Positions 1 to 5,576 of a stretch of DNA of 9,113 nucleotides are shown here, in pieces (position 1 is the first letter of the stretch; every line of letters starts with the position of its first letter). The notes under the pieces were generated by a model that saw only the letters and a program-made list of their open reading frames with translations, was not told the origin of the DNA and ran no database searches. The position numbers and the translations under genes are program-made. Source of the DNA: an uncultured Opitutaceae bacterium (GTDB lineage Bacteria > Verrucomicrobiota > Verrucomicrobiia > Opitutales > Opitutaceae); the NCBI GenBank assembly GCA_937902865.1, contig CALFNJ010000085.1, positions 1 through 9,113 on the forward strand, given 5' to 3'.

Positions 1-666
1 TCCGGCGGTGAGCGCGGCGCTCGCGAGCGCCGCGCTGGTGGCGCTGGCGGCGAGTCCGACCGGAGCGGCCATGACGGCCTGTTGCGACAGGACGAGGCTG
101 AGCGCGGCGGCGCTCGACGTGACTCCGCGACGGGCGAGAGCGGCGCGCAATTTGTCGAGCGCGCGGTCGACACGCATCCGGGCGGCGTTTTCGCTCAGGC
201 CGATGCGGGCGCCGACCTGGGCGAGGGGATGATCCTCGAAGAAACGGAGCAGCAGTGCCTCGCGATCGCGTTCGCCGAGATCGGCCAGTGCCGCATCGAG
301 CACGGGCCGCAATTGTTCCCAGCCGGGTTGGGGTGAGGCGGTGGGGTGGATGATGTCATGCATGGCCTGGGCTTCCCGGTTGCGATTCTGCCAGCGCTGG
401 TGGCTACGCATGGCCTTGGTGGCGGCGAAACGAGTGCTGGTGTAGAGCCAGCCGGCGAGAGTCGCGTGCCGGGCAAGCGACCGGGCCTTGCGGGCGAGGT
501 CGATGAAAACGGTCTGCGTCACCTCCTCCGCGAGCGGGGCGTCTCCGTGGACCTGCCGCAGCGCGGCGGAATAAACCAGGTTCACCTTGCGCTGCACTAA
601 CTCGGCGAACGCGGCCTCCGAACCGGTTTCGACATAGCGGCGGAGGAGGTCGGAGTCGTCGCTCAT
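1..666 (-). CDS. ECF-like sigma-70 family RNA polymerase sigma factor, C-terminus cut by window edge
   Basis: The frame is open from the ATG at 666 to base 1, giving 222 residues with no stop. Residues about 6-85 match sigma region 2: a helical AFAELVQRKVNLVYSAALR stretch, then EEVTQTVFIDLARKA and GWLYTSTRFAA. Residues about 122-178 match region 4, with LGERDREALLLRFFEDHPLAQVG followed by the helix-turn-helix GLSENAARMRVDRAL that should contact the -35 box. From residue 181 on there is an Ala/Ser/Leu-rich hydrophobic tail (SAAALSVVLSQQAVMAAPVG) that a minimal ECF factor lacks. Similar tails, sometimes leading to a membrane segment, occur in Verrucomicrobia and Planctomycetes sigma factors. 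No anti-sigma gene is visible, though one could lie beyond the left edge. The ATG has no Shine-Dalgarno sequence but a TCTCCC tract 4 nt upstream. The family is firm; its regulon is unknown. Confidence 0.88.
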   Translation of the reverse strand, partial: MSDDSDLLRRYVETGSEAAFAELVQRKVNLVYSAALRQVHGDAPLAEEVTQTVFIDLARKARSLARHATLAGWLYTSTRFAATKAMRSHQRWQNRNREAQAMHDIIHPTASPQPGWEQLRPVLDAALADLGERDREALLLRFFEDHPLAQVGARIGLSENAARMRVDRALDKLRAALARRGVTSSAAALSLVLSQQAVMAAPVGLAASATSAALASAALTAG

Positions 667-670
667 GAAC

Positions 671-676
671 GGGAGA
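671..676 (-). promoter_or_regulatory. Pyrimidine tract before sigma-factor start (non-SD initiation site?)
   Basis: On the minus strand the bases before the ATG at 666 read GATCTCCCGTTC, with no purine-rich Shine-Dalgarno element. TCTCCC lies 4 nt from the ATG. The same hexamer stands 1 nt before two other minus-strand starts in this window. A role in ribosome recruitment is inference. Confidence 0.35.
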
Positions 677-716
677 TCAAAGGCAAGTCAGGTCGGGTAC
701 GTTTTCCCACTAACAC

Positions 717-760
717 CCGGCTAGCCGGAAAATCGCACAAAGAGCGCGAAGATTTTTCAA
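717..760 (-). promoter_or_regulatory. Weak candidate promoter and palindrome upstream of the sigma factor
   Basis: On the minus strand TTGAAA (760-755) is followed after 17 nt by TGCGAT (737-732). That is a good -35 but a poor -10, matching TATAAT at 3 of 6 positions. Just downstream is a perfect 12-bp palindrome, CCGGCTAGCCGG (717-728), about 50 nt before the start codon and in a possible operator position. Verrucomicrobial promoter consensus is not established here, so this is only a candidate. Confidence 0.2.
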
Positions 761-780
761 GCCGTCGGTCTGCGATCCAT

Positions 781-880
781 TTTCACACAGAGACGCAGAG
801 AACACAGAGATTCCAATCCTCCTTCCACGGGAAAGCGGTTCCAGGCCTTAACTCCGTGCTCTCCGTGTCTCTGTGTGAAA
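781..880. repeat. Inverted repeat, CACAGAGA family, copy 1
   Basis: Left arm 781-808 begins TTTCACACAGAGACGCAGAG; right arm 853-880 is its inverted copy. 24 of 28 positions pair, and the arms are 44 nt apart. All four mismatches are transitions, so each could still form a G-U pair in RNA from one strand. A second copy with a left arm identical over its first 20 nt lies at 3234-3364. Translating the element gives the chance peptide NLCVLCVSV, so any reading frame across it should be distrusted. It lies between two minus-strand genes, 115 nt before the sigma-factor start. Apart from this repeat and the terminator at 941-968, nothing else stands out in the 337-nt gap. Confidence 0.85.
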
Positions 881-940
881 CCGGATTGTTCGTTCGATTG
901 CTGACCAAAGAGCCGCGTGTGGGATTGAAGTTGACCGCAA

Positions 941-968
941 ATAAAAAGGGCGGGTCAGAGACCCGCCC
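941..968 (-). terminator. Intrinsic terminator of the lipoprotein gene
   Basis: On the minus strand a 9-bp stem GGGCGGGTC/GACCCGCCC (968-960 with 956-948) encloses a 3-nt TCT loop and is followed directly by TTTTTAT (947-941). This is a textbook Rho-independent terminator, starting 35 nt after the lipoprotein stop codon at 1004. The GC-rich stem may itself belong to a dispersed repeat family, but here its position and T-run fit termination. Confidence 0.75.
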
Positions 969-1003
969 TACTGCGAAAGAGGATGGTTTTGTTTTGAGCA
1001 GAA

Positions 1004-1564
1004 TCAGATCGTGCTGCCCGAAGGCGGCACTTTCGAAAGGAGGCCGGTCTGCTGGATCTTGTCGGCGAGGTTGGACAAGGCGTCGTGTGCGGCGTCCTTG
1101 AAGCTGTCGGACCGGGCGATCCAGTCGCGGCGCAGCCACGTCATGAGCGACCCGCCGGTGAAGAGGCCGAGACCCTTCGTCCCTTGCGGCGTGCGCAAGG
1201 TGGCGCCGAAGGTGCAGGTCACGTTGCCGAGCGGATCCACGCGCCATTCGGTGAGGTTGATCTCGAGCACCGGAATGCCGGCGGCGGGATTCTGGCCGTC
1301 ATCGATGAGGCGGATGCGGCCCTTGAAGCCGTTTTCATGGAGCGAGGAGCGGACCGTGTCGCCGAAGGCTTCGGCGGCATCGTCGTCGCGGATCATGTTC
1401 ATGCTCGCGGGCACGATGACGACGACCTGGAGGCGGACCGGCTGGGCGCGGATCGCGGCGCGCGCAGCCTCGGTCTCGGGCGTGGTGCAGCCGGACAGGA
1501 AGACGGCGCCGGTGGCCAAGGTGGAGCCGAGCAGGAGGGAGGACAGCAGATGTTTCATTTTCAT
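1004..1564 (-). CDS. Small secreted lipoprotein of unknown function
   Basis: The product has 186 residues. The N-terminus MKMKHLLSSLLLGSTLATGAV is a signal peptide with two lysines and a hydrophobic core. It ends in a lipobox LSGC, with Cys26 as the predicted lipidation site. Thr27 follows, so there is no Asp+2 inner-membrane retention signal, and an outer-membrane destination is likely if Gram-negative rules apply. The mature part mixes predicted strands (LQVVVIVP, IPVLEINLTEW, NVTCTFGATLR) with a C-terminal helical stretch containing FKDAAHDALSNLADKIQ. I do not recognise the family. The ATG at 1564 is preceded by CTGTCTCTT rather than a Shine-Dalgarno sequence. A second in-frame ATG at 1558 would shorten the protein by only two residues. 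The gene looks monocistronic, ending in the terminator at 941-968, with a divergent gene or spacer upstream. Confidence 0.85.
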   Translation of the reverse strand: MKMKHLLSSLLLGSTLATGAVFLSGCTTPETEAARAAIRAQPVRLQVVVIVPASMNMIRDDDAAEAFGDTVRSSLHENGFKGRIRLIDDGQNPAAGIPVLEINLTEWRVDPLGNVTCTFGATLRTPQGTKGLGLFTGGSLMTWLRRDWIARSDSFKDAAHDALSNLADKIQQTGLLSKVPPSGSTI

Positions 1565-1817
1565 AAGAGACAGGGGTGGAGGCGTATTTCGTTTAGGTTT
1601 TGCTGATTCCTAGACCAGCATCGGCGCGGATATTTCCCTCCGCGAAAAATTTAGGAAAAAAAGCGCCCGCGCGGGGAACACGCGTGATGGCGGATTTGCC
1701 GGGGAGGGTGGCGGGAGAAATTCCCGGGATCACAGAGTTCGGCTCTTTGGCGGGATTGGGCGGCCCCGGTTAACCGCATTGTCTTTTTGCCGCGGGGTCC
1801 GATTGTGGCTTCGCGAA

Positions 1818-1988
1818 ATGATCCCGCGCAAAGCAAGGCCGAAGTACACCTTCAGGGATGGTGTCACAATGGGACTCTTGATCATCCCATTGATGTTCGC
1901 GGCGCTCAGGGCTCCGGCGTTTTTGCCGCTGGTGGCGATGGTGATGTTTCTGGTGGCTTATCCGCAGAAGCCCTCGGCCAAGTCTTGA
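1818..1988 (+). CDS. Hypothetical small membrane peptide (56 aa), doubtful
   Basis: From the ATG at 1818 the frame encodes 56 residues: a basic N-terminus (MIPRKARPKYTFRDG), then about 30 mostly hydrophobic residues (MGLLIIPLMFAALR, then PAFLPLVAMVMFLVAY), and a polar end with KPSAKS. Positive residues before a membrane span suggest a cytoplasmic N-terminus. A frame-extending TTG at 1779 exists but passes through low-complexity sequence, so I prefer the ATG. No Shine-Dalgarno sequence or clear terminator is present. The family is unknown. It may be a real single-pass protein or a chance frame in the 622-nt space between the lipoprotein start and the HNH gene. Conservation at the protein level would decide. 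Confidence 0.4.
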   Translation: MIPRKARPKYTFRDGVTMGLLIIPLMFAALRAPAFLPLVAMVMFLVAYPQKPSAKS

Positions 1989-2130
1989 GCCAATCTCTCG
2001 TCCGGCTCAGCTGCCGCTGATTTCGGGAGCAGGAGACCGAGGAGTCAGCATGGGCGTGCTCGTTGGAGAATCAGGAATAGCTGACGGCTCCGTCACGGAC
2101 GGGTAAATTTTTCAAACTCCCGCACGACCC

Positions 2131-2174
2131 GTCCGGCGCCGGACCTTGACACTCCGGCGGCGCCGCCGTTATCC
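2131..2174 (+). promoter_or_regulatory. Candidate promoter with twin GGCGCC palindromes upstream of the HNH gene
   Basis: A perfect -35 box TTGACA (2146-2151) lies 36-41 nt before the HNH start. At 17-nt spacing the -10 position (2169-2174, TTATCC) is poor. The -35 is bracketed by two perfect 14-bp palindromes, GTCCGGCGCCGGAC (2131-2144) and CGGCGGCGCCGCCG (2155-2168). Both are centred on GGCGCC, and the centres are exactly 24 bp apart. The second fills the -35/-10 spacer, a classic operator position. If real, the transcript would have a very short leader. GC richness makes such palindromes easier to get by chance. Confidence 0.3.
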
Positions 2175-2186
2175 CGTTGGCCCCGT

Positions 2187-2804
2187 ATGGAGGCCGCCCT
2201 CGATCAACCGGTGCTGGTGCTCAACCGTCTGTGGCAGGCGGTGAACGTGATCGGCGCCCGCCGGGCCTTTGCGCTCCTCGCCCGGGGCCACGCGCACGTG
2301 GTGCATCACCACGACGAGGATTTCCGGACGTTCTCGATGCTGGACTGGATCGATTTCTCGGTGACGAATCCGCCGCGCGCCGCGCTCGAGATGGTGCACA
2401 CGCCGACGCGCCTGATCCGCCTGCCGCGCGTGATCCTGCTGACCTTCTTCGACAAGCTGCCCTGCAAGGAGCTGAAGCTGACGCGCAACAACGTCTTCGA
2501 GCGCGACAAGAACGCCTGCCAGTACTGCTCACGGGTGCTGCCGCGCGAGCAGCTGAATCTCGATCACGTGATCCCGCGGCACTACGGCGGGAAGACCACC
2601 TGGGAGAACATCGTCTGCTCGTGCATCAAGTGCAACACGCGCAAGGCGAACCGGCTCCCGCACGAGGCGCATATGCGCCTGATCCGCAAGCCGGTCCGCC
2701 CGAAGTGGCGCCCGGTGATCTCGCTCGTGCTCGGCACGCAGCATCGCGAGATGTGGAAGGACTTCCTCGATCTGGCTTACTGGAACGTCGAGTTGGAGGA
2801 ATAG
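2187..2804 (+). CDS. HNH endonuclease family protein with Cys4 zinc site
   Basis: The product has 205 residues. The N-terminal half carries VLVLNRLWQAVNVIGARRAFALL (residues about 9-31), a segment typical of one free-standing bacterial HNH group. The nuclease core spans about residues 99-165. It includes RNNVFERDKNACQYC with Cys111 and Cys114, then LDHVIPRHYGG with the catalytic-type His127. TWENIV with Asn141 follows, then CIKCNTRK with Cys146, Cys149 and Asn150. The two CxxC pairs should bind structural zinc, and the DH and N positions match the beta-beta-alpha metal HNH active site, so it looks intact. The family acts as a DNA nuclease, but no restriction, intron or toxin partner is adjacent, so its target is unknown. 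It is probably a housekeeping or repair-associated lineage gene. The start is ATG 2187 without a Shine-Dalgarno sequence. It ends 3 nt before the inverted repeat at 2808. Confidence 0.87.
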   Translation: MEAALDQPVLVLNRLWQAVNVIGARRAFALLARGHAHVVHHHDEDFRTFSMLDWIDFSVTNPPRAALEMVHTPTRLIRLPRVILLTFFDKLPCKELKLTRNNVFERDKNACQYCSRVLPREQLNLDHVIPRHYGGKTTWENIVCSCIKCNTRKANRLPHEAHMRLIRKPVRPKWRPVISLVLGTQHREMWKDFLDLAYWNVELEE

Positions 2805-2807
2805 AGG

Positions 2808-2969
2808 GATTTTCGATTTTGGATTCTCGATTTTCGATTTCGGCAGTCGGAGAGGACGCCGGAAATTGAAAGCGCGAGGAGCGGGACCATTTGGCTGGCC
2901 CGGATTTTTTGTCAGGGTCGGCAGCTCAGTAGCCGGCAATCGAAAATCGAGAATTCAAAATCGAAAATC
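2808..2969. repeat. 32-bp inverted repeat, TCGATTTT family, between convergent genes
   Basis: Arms 2808-2839 and 2938-2969 are inverted copies with 31 of 32 positions matching, separated by 98 nt. Each arm is built of near-direct GATTTTCGATTTT units. The element starts 3 nt after the HNH stop and ends 3 nt before the stop of the convergent 70-residue gene, so it fills the whole intergenic gap. No T-run follows either arm, so it is not a standard Rho-independent terminator, though it could still terminate or protect both transcripts. Its translation gives KSKIENPKSKI, a chance peptide typical of dispersed repeats. Confidence 0.88.
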
Positions 2970-2972
2970 TCC

Positions 2973-3185
2973 TCATTTTCCGGAATAGTTCTGCCGGAGG
3001 AAAGTCAGCAGCATCGAGGCGGCGATGAAGTCGCCGAGGCCGACCATCAGCCGCATCGGCAGCGGCAGGCGTCGCAGTGCCACGAGGACGACGAAGCCGC
3101 CGAGGATCAGCACGGTGGACAATGCGATCAGCGTGATTTTCTGGCGGGTGCGCTTGAGCTCTTCGGGAAGGCGGGAATCGGACAT
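2973..3185 (-). CDS. Hypothetical 70-residue two-helix membrane protein
   Basis: The ATG at 3185 gives MSDSRLPEELKRTRQKITL onward, 70 residues. A charged N-terminus precedes a first hydrophobic helix (about 18-40, LIALSTVLILGGFVVLVAL). A basic loop RRLPLPMR follows, then a second helix (about 49-65, LMVGLGDFIAASMLLTFL) and a short polar tail ending NYSGK. This predicts an inner-membrane hairpin. The frame stays open to a start at 3269, but that extension runs into the CACAGAGA repeat (MFSLCTLRLCVKF) and is rejected. GATCTCCCC stands directly before ATG 3185, the same octamer GATCTCCC as before the sigma factor, which supports this start. It lies downstream of the histidine kinase on the same strand but is separated by an inverted repeat, so cotranscription is uncertain. 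The family is unknown to me. Confidence 0.65.
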   Translation of the reverse strand: MSDSRLPEELKRTRQKITLIALSTVLILGGFVVLVALRRLPLPMRLMVGLGDFIAASMLLTFLRQNYSGK

Positions 3186-3186
3186 G

Positions 3187-3192
3187 GGGAGA
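3187..3192 (-). promoter_or_regulatory. TCTCCC tract deciding the start of the 70-residue gene
   Basis: The minus strand reads GATCTCCCC immediately before ATG 3185. The hexamer TCTCCC is 1 nt from the start codon, as it is at the kinase start. It favours this ATG over the longer frame that enters the repeat. Function as an initiation signal is inference. Confidence 0.35.
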
Positions 3193-3233
3193 TCGGCGAG
3201 ACGAGAAACGGGTAGACTAATTCGGAAGCAGAA

Positions 3234-3364
3234 TTTCACACAGAGACGCAGAGTGCACAGAGAAAACAAGCAGCGGCCAGTTTTTCAGGACAAGGCGTGG
3301 TCATTTAAGACGCGACAGAAACGAGTCTGATCGACCTCCGTGCGCTCTGTGCCTCTGTGCGAAA
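3234..3364. repeat. Inverted repeat, CACAGAGA family, copy 2
   Basis: Left arm 3234-3263 and right arm 3335-3364 pair at 24 of 30 positions across a 71-nt loop. The first 20 nt of the left arm are identical to 781-800, and 28 of the first 30 nt match copy 1. All six arm mismatches are transitions. It begins 24 nt downstream of the histidine kinase stop and lies 48 nt upstream of the next minus-strand start. The loops of the two copies look unrelated, so the arms rather than the interior are conserved. Confidence 0.85.
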
Positions 3365-3388
3365 CTGGATCGGGGATCGATAGGATCC

Positions 3389-5101
3389 TCAGTTTTTCGC
3401 CAACGGCAGGCTGATGCGCATGGTCGTGCCGGCGGGGCTGGTCGCGGCGAGCGTGATGTCGCCGTGATGGCTGAGCAGGATGCGCTTGGCGATCGCGAGG
3501 CCGAGGCCGGTGCCGTCGGGACGGCCGGAGAGAAAGGAGTCGAAGATCCGGTCGCGAATCGTCTCGGGGATGCCGTGGCCGGTGTCGGTGATGTCGATCG
3601 CCGCGTAGGGGACGCCGTTCCGTTCCTCGGTGCCGGCGCTGATGGTGATCGAGCCGCCGTCGGGCATCGCTTGGGTGGCGTTGATCAGGAGATTGAGGAG
3701 CACCTGCTGGAGCTGGCCCTTGTGGGCGTCGATCACGAGCGGCCGGGCGGGCGGAAGGAAATGGAGGTGGATCTTGCTCTGCGCGAGCTTGAGCCGGATG
3801 AGGACGATCGTGTCCTCGATGATTTCCGCGACGCTCCAGCGCGAGTGCAGGCTCGACGGCGCCTTGGCGAAGCTGAGCACACGGGTGACGATCGCCTCGA
3901 GCTGGTCGAGCTTCTCGCCGATGACGCGGACGTCGGTGCGGCGCGGGTCGCTCTCGGGAAAATCCAGTCCGAGATTGCCGTAGAGCAGCTTGATCACCGT
4001 GAGCGGATTGCGGATCTCGTGGGCGATTTCCGCGGCAAGGAGGCCGAGCGTGGTCAGCTGCTCATTTTTCCGGAGCGACTCCTCGCTTTGGAAAATGCGC
4101 GCGTAGAGACGGATGTTCTGCAGCGCCACGGCGGCAAGGCTGGCGAGAGCGGCGCAGAGGCGCTTCTCGTCGTTGTTGAAGCGGTGAACCTGATCGGTGA
4201 AGACGGCGAGGACGCCGATGACCTCGTTTTCGTAGAGCAGGGGCGTGGCGAGGACGGAGCGGAGCGCGGGGTCACGCGGCAGGTCGACGAGATCGGCGAA
4301 CTCCGGGGACTGCACGTTCGCATATTCCACCTGGCGGCGAGTGTGGATCGCCGCGGCAGAAAAGCAGGAATCGAGGGGCAGGTCGGTCGGAGCCAGCTCG
4401 GTGGTGGTATCCGTCGTGAGCGAGGCCGGCCGCACCGTGCCGCGGGCGGCGTCATGGAGATAGAGCGCGCAGGCGCGGGCCTGGGTGATCTGGCGGGCAT
4501 CGCGGGTGAGGCTCTCGCAGAGCTCCTCGGGCTCGAGCTTGGTGACGAACGACTGCCCGATCGCGATGAGCGATTCGAGCTGACGCGCCTTGCCGCCGAG
4601 CTGCCGGAGCTGCCAGAGACGCTGCATGACCGCGGTGGCCTCAGCGGTGAGCAGGACGAAGAGATCGAGATCAGCGGGGTTGAAGCCGGCGAGCTGGTCG
4701 GAATCGAGATTGATGACGCCCAGCGTCTGTCCGCCGCCGCCCTCGATCATTGGCACCGCCATCTCGGCCCGGACCGCGGGGCGAAGGCGGATGTAGCGAG
4801 GCTCGTTCGCAACATCCGGCACGAGCTGCGGACGGCCGTGGAACGCGACCCAGCCTGTGATGCCCTGGCCGAGACGGAGGGCGATATCGTCGGCGTCGGC
4901 CGGCATCCCCTGATGAACCTCGATCTCGAGCCGGCCGGTGTCGGGATTGATCAGCGAGATCGAGCCCGAAGCGGCGCCGAACGTCTCCACCGCGATCGCC
5001 AGGATGGACCGCAGCGCCTCGCGCGGCTCGTTCACACGGCCGACGAGCGTGCTGATACGGTAGAGGGCGGGATAGGCCCGGGCGTCAGCGGAGGGATCCA
5101 T
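3389..5101 (-). CDS. Soluble double-GAF sensor histidine kinase (NtrB-like core)
   Basis: With the ATG at 5101 the product has 570 residues and no membrane segment, so it should act in the cytoplasm. GAF domain 1 covers about 13-165, GAF domain 2 about 176-332, then a helical linker. The phosphorylated histidine is His361 in AHEIRNPLTVIK. The ATPase part has the N box QQVLLNLLINATQAMPDGG (Asn470, Asn474), the G1 box DTGHGIP (Asp506), an F-box-like FDSF, and the G2 box GTGLGL (530-535). All key catalytic residues are present. HEIRNP with this ATPase resembles NtrB/AtoS/ZraS-type kinases, and the GAF domains imply a small-molecule ligand. The frame extends to 5146, but those residues come from the GTTCAAC repeat, and a TCTCCC tract precedes ATG 5101. 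No response regulator is adjacent, so its partner must be encoded elsewhere. glnD lies 475 nt upstream on the same strand. Confidence 0.92.
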   Translation of the reverse strand: MDPSADARAYPALYRISTLVGRVNEPREALRSILAIAVETFGAASGSISLINPDTGRLEIEVHQGMPADADDIALRLGQGITGWVAFHGRPQLVPDVANEPRYIRLRPAVRAEMAVPMIEGGGGQTLGVINLDSDQLAGFNPADLDLFVLLTAEATAVMQRLWQLRQLGGKARQLESLIAIGQSFVTKLEPEELCESLTRDARQITQARACALYLHDAARGTVRPASLTTDTTTELAPTDLPLDSCFSAAAIHTRRQVEYANVQSPEFADLVDLPRDPALRSVLATPLLYENEVIGVLAVFTDQVHRFNNDEKRLCAALASLAAVALQNIRLYARIFQSEESLRKNEQLTTLGLLAAEIAHEIRNPLTVIKLLYGNLGLDFPESDPRRTDVRVIGEKLDQLEAIVTRVLSFAKAPSSLHSRWSVAEIIEDTIVLIRLKLAQSKIHLHFLPPARPLVIDAHKGQLQQVLLNLLINATQAMPDGGSITISAGTEERNGVPYAAIDITDTGHGIPETIRDRIFDSFLSGRPDGTGLGLAIAKRILLSHHGDITLAATSPAGTTMRISLPLAKN

Positions 5102-5102
5102 T

Positions 5103-5108
5103 GGGAGA
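5103..5108 (-). promoter_or_regulatory. TCTCCC tract deciding the kinase start
   Basis: The minus strand reads CTTCTCTCCCA directly before ATG 5101, with TCTCCC 1 nt from the start codon and no Shine-Dalgarno element. The alternative start at 5146 lies inside repeat sequence, so this tract supports 5101. Confidence 0.35.
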
Positions 5109-5117
5109 GAAGGCAGA

Positions 5118-5134
5118 GGGAGTCTGCGACTCCC
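5118..5134 (-). repeat. Leader hairpin upstream of the kinase start
   Basis: A perfect 7-bp stem GGGAGTC/GACTCCC with a 3-nt loop lies 17 nt upstream of the kinase ATG on the minus strand. It is not followed by a T-run, so it is not a standard terminator. It could affect ribosome access or be one more dispersed repeat unit, since GGGAGTC...GACTCCC motifs recur in many GC-rich genomes. Confidence 0.5.
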
Positions 5135-5285
5135 AACGTTCAACATTCAACGTCCAACGTTGAACGTTCAACGCCGGACGGAAGAAACGAATTGCCACGG
5201 CCAACGCCACGCTTGGGTGGTGACTCATTTTAAATTTTTGAGACGATTACCTGAGGCGAACGGTGACCGTTTTGGGGAGACCAAA

Positions 5286-5422
5286 CTTCAATCCGGTTGG
5301 CCACAAAAAGGCCCAAAGGATCTTCACTTTTAGACAGAGTCTCCCTCGCGCCTATAGGCGCGCGAGAGAGCAGCGCCGGAACTTGGGATCTTTGCGCTTT
5401 TTTGTGGCTAACTGGATCGGAG
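5286..5422. repeat. 137-nt palindromic element (MITE-like or structured RNA)
   Basis: Arms 5286-5317 and 5391-5422 pair inversely at 26 of 32 positions, and five of the six mismatches are transitions. A perfect 16-bp palindrome CGCGCCTATAGGCGCG (5347-5362) sits at the exact centre, and flanking TCTC/GAGA extends the inner stem. The arm carries GGCCACAAAAAGGCCCAAA. There is no transposase gene or obvious target-site duplication. It could be a non-autonomous mobile element or a folded RNA element in the glnD-kinase transcript. Confidence 0.78.
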
Positions 5423-5495
5423 AACCACGCAGCGAATTTGCATGCCCAAGCTTCTTTGCGCTCAGCTTGGCAATTGAGTCACTACCCGCACTTGG

Positions 5496-5513
5496 GCCTG
5501 CGGCTTCGCAGGC
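5496..5513. repeat. Short hairpin with GCTT loop
   Basis: A perfect 7-bp stem GCCTGCG/CGCAGGC encloses a 4-nt GCTT loop (AAGC on the minus strand). It lies about 65 nt after the glnD stop codon in the direction of glnD transcription. No T-run follows on either strand, so termination is doubtful. Confidence 0.45.
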
Positions 5514-5576
5514 AGGGAGATCGAGGCTGAACCTTGAACGTTCAAGGTTGAACGTTGGACGTTGAACGTTCGCCAC

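Larger units (their letters stand above)
5134..5571. repeat. Outer GTTCAACG inverted-repeat arms bracketing the glnD-kinase spacer
   Basis: The left arm (5134-5173) and right arm (5530-5571) are made of GTTCAACGT/ACGTTGAAC units. TTCAACGTCCAACGTT (5146-5161) has an exact inverted copy at 5551-5566. Each arm also contains its own perfect palindrome: CGTTGAACGTTCAACG (5158-5173) and the 20-bp AACCTTGAACGTTCAAGGTT (5530-5549). The right arm ends 5 nt after the glnD stop. Chance translations read NVQHSTSNVERS and NVQRPTFNLERS, the hallmark of a widely dispersed repeat family. Confidence 0.82.
5102..5576. other. 475-nt non-coding spacer between glnD and the kinase gene
   Basis: No credible gene lies here; the short frames crossing it translate repeat sequence. 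Moving from the kinase start it holds a leader hairpin (5118-5134), an outer GTTCAACG arm (5134-5173), an AT-rich stretch around 5228-5240, and a 13-nt palindrome AACGGTGACCGTT (5259-5271). Then come a 137-nt palindromic element (5286-5422), a GCTT-loop hairpin (5496-5513) and the outer arm again (5530-5571). A transcript from glnD into the kinase would be strongly folded here. Confidence 0.8.

Noticed and set aside
783..1247. 154-codon minus-strand frame containing NLCVLCVSV and VGRVSDP stretches
   Set aside because: It translates the CACAGAGA repeat and the terminator hairpin, then overlaps the lipoprotein in another phase.
1011..1613. Plus-strand frames opposite the lipoprotein gene (1011-1613 and 1085-1606)
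   Set aside because: The minus frame has a textbook signal peptide and lipobox plus a terminator, and the plus frames show no domain.
1660..1690. Terminator-like GC palindrome CCCGCGCGGG beside an A/T run upstream of the lipoprotein
   Set aside because: The palindrome has no loop, and no gene ends there on the strand that would place the T-run after the stem.
2177..2869. 230-codon plus-strand frame overlapping the HNH gene in another phase
   Set aside because: The product is Arg/Pro/Ala-rich and runs past the HNH stop into the TCGATTTT repeat. The HNH frame has the complete zinc and catalytic motifs.
2808..2969. Insertion sequence or CRISPR array suggested by the repeats
   Set aside because: No transposase, cas gene or regularly spaced direct repeats exist in the window; the repeats are single inverted pairs.
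3464..5233. 589-codon open frame on the plus strand opposite the kinase gene
   Set aside because: It has the same antisense composition bias and no recognisable motif, while the minus frame carries every histidine kinase box. It also ends in repeat sequence.
5263..5565. 100-codon plus-strand frame in the glnD-kinase spacer
   Set aside because: It runs through both arms of the palindromic element and the GTTCAACG repeat, so the peptide is repeat-derived.
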